Shown: piece by piece, positions 29,589-36,765 of the stretch
Position numbering within the stretch: position 1 is the first letter of the stretch
Layout of the letters: each line of letters starts with the position of its first letter
Source of the DNA: Rhodothermales bacterium
GTDB lineage: Bacteria; Bacteroidota; Rhodothermia; Rhodothermales; Bin80
NCBI GenBank assembly: GCA_022821385.1
Contig: JAJEDR010000027.1
Span: 1-36,765, forward strand
Direction: 5' to 3'
Length of the DNA stretch: 36,765 nucleotides
Position numbers and translations under genes: made by a program
The notes under the pieces: generated by a model
What the model saw: only the letters and a program-made list of their open reading frames with translations
Database searches by the model: none
Told to the model about the DNA's origin: nothing

Positions 29589-32441
29589 TCAGTACAGATC
29601 CGCAGCAATTCGTAAATACACTGAAGTTCCGTTGTGATCAAATGGCAGGCTGCGTGGAGACAGGTTGCCTTGCCGATGCGTCTCTTCCATATGAGCGCTG
29701 CGGGCTATATCAAACAGATTGTTTACACCAAGTGTAACTCGCCAGAAATCCCGGAATGCATAACCAATCTCAACATCCGTAAGCCAGACGCTTGGAAAAT
29801 AATCCAGAACACTAATACCATCCTCAGTGCAGGTAGAACTGGCAAACCTGCAGGCCTGCCAACTGTCGAACCAACTCACACGAAAGAGCGCCGACCATCT
29901 GTCCAGCAAATACCGTTGTGTTGCAACCAGTCGATGTTTTGGATTCAATTCTTCTATTTCAACCTGACGGCGTCTGGTGAGCAAACCTAGTGGCAGTGGA
30001 TCTTGCAACGTTTCGCCAAGGAAATTAGTGATCTCGCTTGGAGGCGTGAAATGGGTAAGGGATGTAGACGTCCAGTTCCACGCAATGCTACCGGAAATGG
30101 CATGTGTAGGCTCCCATTCACGCTGCCACGCCAGCAGTAGGTCCAAGCCATTGGTCCTTGTGCTGAAATCATTTGAATAAAAACGAACTTCTCTAATGTT
30201 AGTGATCCCCCCCAGCAAGTTTTTCGGGTCAATGATCTGTATAATCTCGTCTGTGATGGGAATGCTACCTGTGAGAGAAAGACGGTCGCGCACGTTGATC
30301 TGGAAAAAATCAGCGGTCAATGTAATATCCTCACTGATCTCTGCAATTACCCCTGACGACACACTGGTGGCAAACTCTGGGGTCAACGGCTGACCTCCTA
30401 ATGCTTGCGAGATAGGATGTACTGACGGTAAAACTCCAACTTCTATCAATCCATGCTCTTTCGAAAACCCCGTCGTCCGGAATACATTCAGATTTGCCTG
30501 TCCCGGTGTTGGTGCACGAAATCCTGTACTTGTCGTAGCGCGCAGCGAAATACGATCCGACACCCTGTACAGTGCTGCCAGCTTTCCGTTCAGCGTGCTT
30601 CCAAATTCAGTGGTAAAATTTTCATACCGCACAGCAACGTTGCCCAGAAGACGCCGAGTAAGATCCGCTTCGGCATCTACATAGATGGCGAAATTCGGCC
30701 GGGACCACCGGCCTGCAAAATCTGGATTCAGCCCCTGATAACCATTGGAACCAACACTGAACCCCTGATCAGCATACGGACCCGGTTTCCAGGATTGGGG
30801 ATCTCCAGGTCGGCTCTCAAAAATCTCCGTACGCCAAGTAACCCCCCAAGCCAAATGGATCGGTGAAGCCAGCCGGCGCACGGCAAGCGGAATAGAGAAA
30901 GCTGCCAACACTTCCGCTTCTTGTTGAAAATAGGACCGCGGTTTGAAGGAGGTCGGCGTGTCTGGACCATAGGAAGCATTGACTGATCGATAAAGGAAAA
31001 AATTCAACAGACTTCGGGCCCCACTGACACTGATATCCCAATTCAGACCGTCAACTTTTTCACTGCGCACGCCCGCCGTCAAACTGATATCAAATACATC
31101 CCCCCCAAATCGCGGAGTGAATCCTCCCGGAAATATTTCATTAAACAAAAAACACTCCCCTTGGAACGCGTCAATAAAGCCCTGAATCTCCGCATTCGTC
31201 GCATTCAGATCTGGCAGCGCTTTATCTCCGCGACAATCCGCACCACCGTCTGGATTAAGGTCTACTACGGCCCGTTCACTACCAAAGCGAAATACGCTGC
31301 TGCGGGCCGTTGACGTACCTGGTGCCCGGAAATAAAAACCATATTCCTGGGTTCTGCGTCCCCCACCCCCAAAAACATACCCTCTAATTCCCGGGGTTAC
31401 ATCAAAGCCACTGTTCAAGAATCCAACGACGCTGTGACTCACTTCTGCGCTTCCCCAGGTCTGCGCCGGATCCGCGACAGGGTAACCACGACCGGCTAGG
31501 GTTAGAGCATCATCACGCTGAGCACCACGAACGGTGGGCTCTACATCTCTATACTCCAGGCTCAGATTTGCAAATCCGTTGCGCGGCAGCGAAAACCCTG
31601 TATTGGCTGCCGCATGCACATAGCGCCCATCCCCCTTCAAATATTGTCCGGATCGTAATCGCGCACGTATTCCCTGCGCATCTTCGCGAAGCTGCAAATT
31701 AAAAACACCGGCTATGGCATCCGCTCCATATTGGGCTGTGGCGCCGTCACGTAATATCTCAATTTGTCGCAAAGCAATTGTTGGAATCATGTTGAGATCC
31801 GGCCCCTGTGCCCCCTCGTTCAGGGAACCTGCTGATAATGCAATGGAGCCGGATCGATGCCGGCGTTTTCCATTAACCAGGACAATCACGTTGTCTGTCG
31901 GCAGTCCGCGCAGCGTTGCCGGACGCACAATCGCAGCTTCATCACCATTTAAGGCCTGCAGATTATAGGACGGGATTTGTGTTCGCACCATATCGTCCAC
32001 ATCTGTACTGCCCATCGAATGTAAATCGGAGGGACCCAGTACATCAACCGGCACGGCCGAGTCCTTCAACAGTCGAGGTTGTCGTCGTGAACCCACAACG
32101 ACAAACTCATCCAGACCAAGTACATTTGACTGAAGAACTACATCGATTGTCTCGCCACTCACTGTTACATTGAATTCCTGTGTGCGATACCCAACAAAAC
32201 TGAATACCAGCGTTACATCTCCAGCAGGCACTTGCAACGAATACGTGCCATCCTCAGCCGTTGTAGTACCGAGTGTGGTTCCACGTACAGAAACGCTAAC
32301 GCCTGGAAAGGGCTGATTTGTCTCGCCGTCAGTTACAGTTCCCTGAACAGCGACCTGCGCATTTGCAGCAGGAACGAGAGCGGCAAGCACCAGCAAAACC
32401 GAGAAGATTAAACAACGAAGCGTCTTGATTGCTATAAACAT
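29589..32441 (-). CDS. TonB-dependent outer-membrane receptor with CarboxypepD_reg-like domain
   Basis: The 950-residue product has a signal peptide ending near ANAQ (residue 29). A CarboxypepD_reg-like domain follows (VQGTVTDGETNQPFPGVSVS ... FVGYRTQEF, ~33-105). The plug domain then runs through DEFVVVGSRR, RGLPTDNVIVLVNGKRRHR and IEILRDGATAQYGADAIAGV (~115-255). The remaining ~690 residues are beta-barrel, with paired strands and an aromatic C-terminus (YLRIAADLY). Such receptors import ligands such as siderophores, vitamins or oligosaccharides across the outer membrane using TonB energy. No SusD gene follows, so it is not a classic SusCD pair. The downstream isomerase-like gene hints at a sugar-like ligand, but this is weak. 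Confidence 0.93.
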   Translation of the reverse strand: MFIAIKTLRCLIFSVLLVLAALVPAANAQVAVQGTVTDGETNQPFPGVSVSVRGTTLGTTTAEDGTYSLQVPAGDVTLVFSFVGYRTQEFNVTVSGETIDVVLQSNVLGLDEFVVVGSRRQPRLLKDSAVPVDVLGPSDLHSMGSTDVDDMVRTQIPSYNLQALNGDEAAIVRPATLRGLPTDNVIVLVNGKRRHRSGSIALSAGSLNEGAQGPDLNMIPTIALRQIEILRDGATAQYGADAIAGVFNLQLREDAQGIRARLRSGQYLKGDGRYVHAAANTGFSLPRNGFANLSLEYRDVEPTVRGAQRDDALTLAGRGYPVADPAQTWGSAEVSHSVVGFLNSGFDVTPGIRGYVFGGGGRRTQEYGFYFRAPGTSTARSSVFRFGSERAVVDLNPDGGADCRGDKALPDLNATNAEIQGFIDAFQGECFLFNEIFPGGFTPRFGGDVFDISLTAGVRSEKVDGLNWDISVSGARSLLNFFLYRSVNASYGPDTPTSFKPRSYFQQEAEVLAAFSIPLAVRRLASPIHLAWGVTWRTEIFESRPGDPQSWKPGPYADQGFSVGSNGYQGLNPDFAGRWSRPNFAIYVDAEADLTRRLLGNVAVRYENFTTEFGSTLNGKLAALYRVSDRISLRATTSTGFRAPTPGQANLNVFRTTGFSKEHGLIEVGVLPSVHPISQALGGQPLTPEFATSVSSGVIAEISEDITLTADFFQINVRDRLSLTGSIPITDEIIQIIDPKNLLGGITNIREVRFYSNDFSTRTNGLDLLLAWQREWEPTHAISGSIAWNWTSTSLTHFTPPSEITNFLGETLQDPLPLGLLTRRRQVEIEELNPKHRLVATQRYLLDRWSALFRVSWFDSWQACRFASSTCTEDGISVLDYFPSVWLTDVEIGYAFRDFWRVTLGVNNLFDIARSAHMEETHRQGNLSPRSLPFDHNGTSVYLRIAADLY

Positions 32442-32962
32442 GGTCCATCGAACGGTTGAACGTGAGCCCTCTACCTACTATCTGGATATTTAATTTCGGA
32501 ATTACTTGGCATATCGATTCAGGGTTCCATCCCGTAAAGGAGACGTGTTTGATCCAAGTCTGCGCCGGGTTCCGCGCAGACTTCCGGGCTGTCCAACGGT
32601 TGCAGTACCTTATTGTGCCGAACCGTACTTTCAGGTTAATTCTGACAGGATGCGTCTCCAAGAGACGTGACGACGCCTCATAGGGTTCAGGCTTTGTAGC
32701 TAGGACCTACTGCACATACCAGATGGAAGCCTCAACCCAAGGCTGTGGCGGTAACAGACCTTGCAGATGTGAGACGCAGCTGTAAACCCTGGCCACAAAA
32801 TCTATAAGAATTAATGACCTTTTCGAAGCTCATCCATTTCGCTACAGTACTTGTTGATCCGTGAACTGGATACAAGAGTTAACCCATAGTTGCGCAAATC
32901 CAGACATAGCAATCCCCCATAAATTACACAGGCACCCATCATTCCTCAGACTCGCATTCCCC
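32442..32962. other. intergenic region between divergent TonB receptor and glycosyltransferase
   Basis: These 521 bases should hold promoters for both neighbouring genes. A perfect ten-base inverted repeat lies at 32556-32583, and CGTCTC-CAA-GAGACG forms a small stem at 32653-32667. No known riboswitch core (cobalamin, TPP, SAM) could be recognised on the receptor strand. An in-frame GTG at 32861 could extend the glycosyltransferase, but the added residues look non-conserved. Confidence 0.4.
32556..32583 (-). repeat. perfect hairpin upstream of the TonB receptor
   Basis: AAGTCTGCGC (32556-32565) and GCGCAGACTT (32574-32583) are exact inverted copies separated by eight bases. The hairpin would lie in the leader of the receptor mRNA, about 115 bases upstream of its ATG. 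No T-tract follows it on either strand, so it is more likely a leader structure or protein-binding site than a terminator. Confidence 0.55.
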
Positions 32963-34102
32963 ATGACCCAGACCCTGCCTAGATCTAACAGATTGAGAAC
33001 GGTTCACGTTATTGGGCGATACCCCCCTCCAATAGATGGGCAGAGTCTTGCAACGCACAGCCTGGCCCGGCTGCTTGAACAAGATCATGAAGTCAAGCAG
33101 TTCAATATGACTCTTACCAACAGAGCCTTGCTGTCTTCCGGGTACTCAGGAGCAAGGCAGACCATTCAGCACTATCTCAAGCTCAAACCAAAGCTAAAAT
33201 CCAGACTTAGCGATGGTAACCCGGTGCTGTGGGCAAACATTTCCAGCCAACCTTCAGGACATTGGCGTGACCTCATGGCTGTAATGCCCTGCCTGCACCC
33301 CAATCAGCCGGTCGTCGCCGTGGTGCATTGGGGAAACTTCTCGAGAATTTTCACGCACTGGTCTATGGCGGCCTCGGCCCGGAGACTGGTCCGACGACTG
33401 GATCGTGTGGTCGTTCTAAGCCGTGAATTGGCAAACCAAATCGGAGCTTATGTACCAGCACATAAACTTTGTGTCATTCCCAATTATGTGCCCCAGATTG
33501 CATCCGAGGAAGAATTCCGCATCAAGCACGAAAACTATGCCGCCTCAAGCACCATCCGGGTGTTGTTCCTGAGTCATATGATCAAGGAAAAAGGTTGCTA
33601 TGATCTTCTACAGGCCATTGCCATCGCTACCGAACAGGGACTGTCCCTCAAAGCACATTTTGCTGGACGCTGGAATATTGAAAGTGATGAAGGAAGATTT
33701 CGCAGCGAGGTCGAACGCCTGGGGCTTAAAGACACCGTTGTAATCCACGGACCGATTTCTGACCGAAGGACTGTTGCCGAGTTGCATCAAGCTGCGGATG
33801 TCTTTGCACTGCCGAGTTTACTTGCTCACGAGGCGCAGCCCTTAGCTATCATGGAGGCACTAAGTGCCGGAACACCTGTGATCATCACCAAGCTTCCAGT
33901 GCTTGAAGCCCTGGTAAATGAAGGACAGGGCGCGTCTCTTGTGCCTCCGCATGATCCCGAGGCAATTGCAAATGCACTTATAACATTGGGTAATAGAGAA
34001 GTCTGGCAGGATAAGTCCTTTGCTGCACGTAAACATTATGAAACGGAATACAGTCCTGCAACTGTTCGACAAGCCTGGACCGCCCTAATTAAGAACCTGT
34101 AA
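32963..34102 (+). CDS. GT4-type glycosyltransferase
   Basis: From ATG 32963 the product is 379 residues and starts just before the first Rossmann strand (RTVHVIGRYPPPIDGQS). The GT-B fold is completed by a C-terminal domain with VLFLSHMIKEKGCYDLLQAI, FAGRWN, VVIHGPISDRRTVAELHQAADVFALPS and the donor-binding EAQPLAIMEALSAGTPVI. The E-x7-E motif (EAQPLAIME) is that of retaining GT4 family enzymes. It transfers a sugar from an activated nucleotide donor, probably for cell-surface polysaccharide or lipid glycosylation; donor and acceptor are unknown. A longer start (GTG 32861) is possible but adds 34 residues without conserved features. An MFS sugar transporter gene follows on the same strand. 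Confidence 0.88.
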   Translation: MTQTLPRSNRLRTVHVIGRYPPPIDGQSLATHSLARLLEQDHEVKQFNMTLTNRALLSSGYSGARQTIQHYLKLKPKLKSRLSDGNPVLWANISSQPSGHWRDLMAVMPCLHPNQPVVAVVHWGNFSRIFTHWSMAASARRLVRRLDRVVVLSRELANQIGAYVPAHKLCVIPNYVPQIASEEEFRIKHENYAASSTIRVLFLSHMIKEKGCYDLLQAIAIATEQGLSLKAHFAGRWNIESDEGRFRSEVERLGLKDTVVIHGPISDRRTVAELHQAADVFALPSLLAHEAQPLAIMEALSAGTPVIITKLPVLEALVNEGQGASLVPPHDPEAIANALITLGNREVWQDKSFAARKHYETEYSPATVRQAWTALIKNL

Positions 34103-34214
34103 AAATGTTGTACCTTGGTACGTTGCATGCATCGTGCGCCGACTTCGCTGCCGTACCCGGACCCGACCAGCTCTTGGCATCCCGAGGTTGTTGTACATCA
34201 ATAATTAGCTGGAA

Positions 34215-35804
34215 ATGATTAAAAATCTTTATGTGGCACGGACCGCCCTGATTGTCGCCCTGGGAGGTTTCCTTATGGGCTTTGATGCTTCGGTTATTTC
34301 CGGGGTAGTCGGTTTTATTGAAGTGGAATTTGACCTTACCAATCTTCAACTTGGGTGGGCCGTGAGTTCTTTGACACTGAGTTCAACGCTGGCGATGTTG
34401 GCGGCAGGACCCCTGAGTAATCGTATAGGTCGCCGAACCGTGCTGTATTGGGCTGCCGTGCTTTACGCTGTTTCGGCTATTGGCTCAGCATTGGCGCCGA
34501 ACTATATGCTGCTGGTCATCGCCCGTATGGTCGGCGGACTCGGAGTGGGAGCGTCCCTAATTATCGCACCGATGTACATCGCGGAAATATCTCCGCCAGC
34601 ACTTCGGGGGCGTATGGTTTCCTTCAACCAGCTCAATATCGTCATCGGCATCTCAGTCGCATTCTTCACCAACTACCTCATACTGGAACTTGGCGACAGC
34701 TCCCGTGCCTGGGCTGAAGCACTAATGCTTGGTCCACACAATTGGCGCTGGATGCTTGGTCTCGAGACCCTGCCAGCTGTGCTCTATTTCGGTGCACTCT
34801 TTGCCGTACCCGAGAGTCCACGCTGGCTTGTGATGAAGGGACGTATCTCCGAAGGACTTGCTATTATGACCCGGGCGAGCGGAGCTGAGGAAGCAGAGGA
34901 AGATCTGCGTGCAGTACAAGCCAGTTTGGATGCAGACGCCGCAAAGACCAATGTCGGTCTGACAGCCTTGTTCGCGCCTGCTATGAAATTTGTACTGCTC
35001 ATCGGAATCGTGATCGCCATTGTACAGCAGATCACAGGAATCAATGCTGTGTTCTTCTACGCTCCCATGATATTTGAGCAGTCGGGCATAGGAACCAATG
35101 CTTCCTTTGTTCAGGCTATACTGGTCGGATTGGTCAATCTGGTTTTTACGATTGTTGCTATTGCATTGGTCGATCGACTGGGAAGAAAACCCTTGCTTAT
35201 CGTCGGGCTTACAGGAATAACAATCGCCATGGCACTCCTGGCTTACGGATTCAATGGGGCCTCGTACACATTGACATCAGACGTAATCCTGCCCGCAGCG
35301 GTAAGCCTTGATGCACTACAGCCCATCCTGGATACAACTTTCAACTCTGATGTTGCCTTTAAGCAGGCGCTGGAGTCTGCACTAGGGCTTGCTACCGCGC
35401 GACAATATGAATCCGAGTTGATCGCGGCCGCCATCAGCATGAATCCCATTCTTATTCTGGTTGGTATTCTGGGATTTGTCGCCTCCTTCGCAGTGTCTCT
35501 CGGACCGGTTATGTGGGTTCTGTTCTCGGAGCTCTTCCCAAACCGTCTGCGTGCTCTGGCTATTTCGTTTGTTGGGTTGATCAACTCGGGAGTCAGTTTC
35601 ACCGTGCAACTGGTCTTCCCATGGGAACTCGCCAACCTGGGCAGCGCCCTGACCTTCCTGCTGTATGGTGTTATGGCTGCACTAGGCTTGGTTTTTGTAA
35701 TAATTGCTCTTCCTGAGACGAAGGGGCGATCGCTTGAAGCACTGGAATCTCTCTTGGCTCGGGGCAATGAAGCCGATGTGCAGACTAAAGTTGAATCAGG
35801 ATAG
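34215..35804 (+). CDS. sugar-porter family MFS transporter with an enlarged periplasmic loop
   Basis: The 529-residue protein has twelve predicted membrane helices and the sugar-porter motifs. These are GPLSNRIGRR (65-74), PMYIAEISPPALRGRM (119-134), PESPRWLVMKGR (199-210), QQITGINAVFFYAP (271-284), VDRLGRKPLL (319-328) and PETKGRSLEALE (500-511). It imports a monosaccharide, likely by proton symport; the substrate is unknown. Between helices 9 and 10 (about residues 346-410) there is an extra ~60-residue segment rich in Asp, Leu and Ala (SLDALQPILDTTF ... ALESALGLATARQYESEL). The XylE/GLUT loop there is only about ten residues. It follows the GT4 gene by 112 bases. Confidence 0.92.
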   Translation: MIKNLYVARTALIVALGGFLMGFDASVISGVVGFIEVEFDLTNLQLGWAVSSLTLSSTLAMLAAGPLSNRIGRRTVLYWAAVLYAVSAIGSALAPNYMLLVIARMVGGLGVGASLIIAPMYIAEISPPALRGRMVSFNQLNIVIGISVAFFTNYLILELGDSSRAWAEALMLGPHNWRWMLGLETLPAVLYFGALFAVPESPRWLVMKGRISEGLAIMTRASGAEEAEEDLRAVQASLDADAAKTNVGLTALFAPAMKFVLLIGIVIAIVQQITGINAVFFYAPMIFEQSGIGTNASFVQAILVGLVNLVFTIVAIALVDRLGRKPLLIVGLTGITIAMALLAYGFNGASYTLTSDVILPAAVSLDALQPILDTTFNSDVAFKQALESALGLATARQYESELIAAAISMNPILILVGILGFVASFAVSLGPVMWVLFSELFPNRLRALAISFVGLINSGVSFTVQLVFPWELANLGSALTFLLYGVMAALGLVFVIIALPETKGRSLEALESLLARGNEADVQTKVESG

Positions 35805-36253
35805 CATGGGCGAATCTGCTCAAAAACTCCTTAGTAATTGGCGCTCTCTAGTCATCTTTCGTACGTATGAGCTTCTTATATGCCACGTGCGAAAGCGGCA
35901 CAACGGTGGCCTCTATCCCCTTTAGTTAGGGCGGGAGGTTGTGAATTTGTGGAATAAGAGGCCTGCTGCCGGCTGGATCTGCGAGGCTTTTGTGAACAAT
36001 AGTCCGTCCGTCCGGTGATGAGGCAACAGCGTATAGAATTCGTCTCTGGCCATCGTGGACATCCGTTTTAGTACGTATCACAAGCCTCTTCGTAGGATAC
36101 CCAGTACAAGCACCATCACAGACTTTGAAGACTTTGCTTTCCCAAATCTACGCCGACTTCATCGTTTTACTGTCGCAGACATCAATAATTATTCAAATCC
36201 CATAAATACTAAAATATTAGTATTTTTAGGAATAAATCAAGATAATTTATATT
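35805..36253. other. intergenic region between sugar transporter and hipB
   Basis: These 449 bases contain no supported gene. A GGCCTCT near 35909 is the inverse of AGAGGCC near 35970, but the arms are far apart. The last ~80 bases turn very AT-rich and include the palindrome at 36204-36225, consistent with the hipBA promoter. A 91-codon rightward frame at 36055-36330 runs into hipB in a different frame and is rejected. Confidence 0.4.
36204..36225 (+). promoter_or_regulatory. candidate HipB operator
   Basis: AAATACTAA (36204-36212) and TTAGTATTT (36217-36225) form a nine-base inverted repeat with a four-base centre. It ends 28 bases before the hipB ATG in a very AT-rich stretch. HipB proteins autorepress by binding palindromes in their own promoter, so this is a good operator candidate. 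Confidence 0.45.
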
Positions 36254-36562
36254 ATGATATCATTAATTACACCTACAAGAGCGAAAATAGCGATCGCTCA
36301 GAACATGAAACAGCGTCGCTTAGCGCTTAATCTTACGCAAGCTGGTCTTAGTAAGCGTTCAGGGGTTGCCCTATCTACACTTAGAAAATTTGAGCAAAGC
36401 GGTGCCATATCTATTGACAATTTATTGAAGCTCATGCTGGTTGTCGGGGGGATGAGAAAAATCGTAGAGGCGAGCGCACCGAACCAAAGAAGATTCTCTT
36501 CCATTGATGATGTCCTGTCCAACAAAACTCGTCCCACGCGCAAACGTGGTTCACGCTCATGA
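36254..36562 (+). CDS. hipB: HipB-like helix-turn-helix antitoxin
   Basis: The 102-residue protein has an XRE-type helix-turn-helix at about residues 18-60 (KQRRLALNLTQAGLSKRSGV, then LSTLRKFEQSG). The tail is RFSSIDDVLSNKTRPTRKRG. A short 'F-x-S-I/L-D-D-V-L' segment followed by a basic C-terminus is typical of HipB-like partners of HipA kinases. It should neutralise HipA and repress the operon. The stop overlaps the hipA start by four bases (ATGA). Codon and base content just upstream are more AT-rich than in the rest of the window, in line with a transferable module. Confidence 0.85.
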   Translation: MISLITPTRAKIAIAQNMKQRRLALNLTQAGLSKRSGVALSTLRKFEQSGAISIDNLLKLMLVVGGMRKIVEASAPNQRRFSSIDDVLSNKTRPTRKRGSRS

Positions 36563-36765
36563 GACGTAAGCCCGTACAACACATAATAGTTGGACTGGAT
36601 TTTGGAAGTGGCCCTGTGCTCGTTGGACATCTAGCCCTTCGAGATCAGCAAATATATTTTGAATATGATGCGGATTTTATTCGTCGAGGTCTCGACTTGT
36701 CTCCTTTCCGCTTACCATTAAAACTTGGGGTACAAACTTTCCCGTCAGAACTTTTTGAAGGTCTG
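36559..36765 (+). CDS. hipA: HipA-like kinase toxin, N-terminal part
   Basis: The first 69 codons are present and the frame runs off the window. The start overlaps hipB (ATGA). The visible region (VLVGHLALRDQQIYFEYDAD, then LDLSPFRLPLKLG ... FPSELFEGL) matches the HipA N-terminal subdomain: G-x-L, a F-x-Y-D strand, 'LSPxxLPL' and 'F-x-GL'. HipA family kinases phosphorylate a translation factor such as glutamyl-tRNA synthetase to cause dormancy. The catalytic part lies outside the window, so activity and intactness cannot be judged. Confidence 0.85.
   Translation, partial: MRRKPVQHIIVGLDFGSGPVLVGHLALRDQQIYFEYDADFIRRGLDLSPFRLPLKLGVQTFPSELFEGL

Noticed and set aside
32600-32640. A stretch on the minus strand (GAAAGTACGGTTC) resembling part of group II intron domain V
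   Set aside because: The second arm needed for a domain V hairpin is missing and there is no reverse transcriptase gene or intron boundary nearby.
36055-36330. 91-codon rightward frame overlapping hipB
   Set aside because: It conflicts with the well-supported hipB frame and covers the palindromic operator.

Overview
The window looks like a chromosomal segment of a member of the Rhodothermota/Bacteroidota group, probably marine and probably uncultured. The evidence is: C-terminal sorting-type domains on exported proteins (positions 1-399 and in the GH16 enzyme), a PorV/PorQ-family barrel, a GWxTD-domain protein, a type III glutamine synthetase, a CarboxypepD_reg-like TonB-dependent receptor, a 31-residue AURKAIP1/COX24-type ribosomal protein, and a tmRNA whose tag reads ANDYSYAMAA. 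Shine-Dalgarno sites are mostly weak, and GTG/TTG starts are frequent.

Layout. 1-2697 (+): an overlapping export operon (end of a sorted surface protein, PorV-like barrel, parvulin-type lipoprotein). 2928-5033 (+): an accessory-looking pair, an unknown protein and an AAA/STAND-like ATPase. 5218-7698 (-): a directly abutting pair of lipoproteins (FG-GAP/CRTAC1 and TPR). 8243-10111 (+): a secreted GH16 beta-glucanase with a CBM6-like module and a sorting domain. 10505-13267 (-): a pabB-pabA-pabC operon for p-aminobenzoate (folate). 13938-15017 (+): an isolated sterol 24-C-methyltransferase-like gene in long non-coding flanks. 15528-17714 (+): glutamine synthetase III, facing a (-) operon of GWxTD protein, asparaginyl-tRNA synthetase and an iodotyrosine-deiodinase-like flavoprotein (17760-21363). 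21713-23572 (-): a small unknown protein, a homologue of tRNA-queuosine mannosyltransferase (QTMAN/GTDC1) and a MazG-like pyrophosphohydrolase. 23608-26335 (-): a CcmA-like ABC ATPase, then a TauE/SafE permease, YaaA and a YtxH protein. 26465-26660 (-): the COX24-type gene with a possible tiny ORF just upstream. 26745-28521 (+): alpha/beta hydrolase, lipoprotein, tmRNA and its terminator. 28603-32441 (-): TIM-barrel sugar isomerase-like protein and TonB receptor. 32963-35804 (+): GT4 glycosyltransferase and sugar-porter MFS transporter. 36254-end (+): hipB and the start of hipA behind a palindromic operator candidate.

Together this is mostly housekeeping (folate, nitrogen assimilation, translation quality control) with polysaccharide use and outer-membrane export. 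The parts most worth a second look are the bacterial sterol methyltransferase, the bacterial QTMAN homologue, and the unknown-protein/ATPase pair at 2928-5033. No insertion sequence, CRISPR array, tRNA or rRNA gene was seen.
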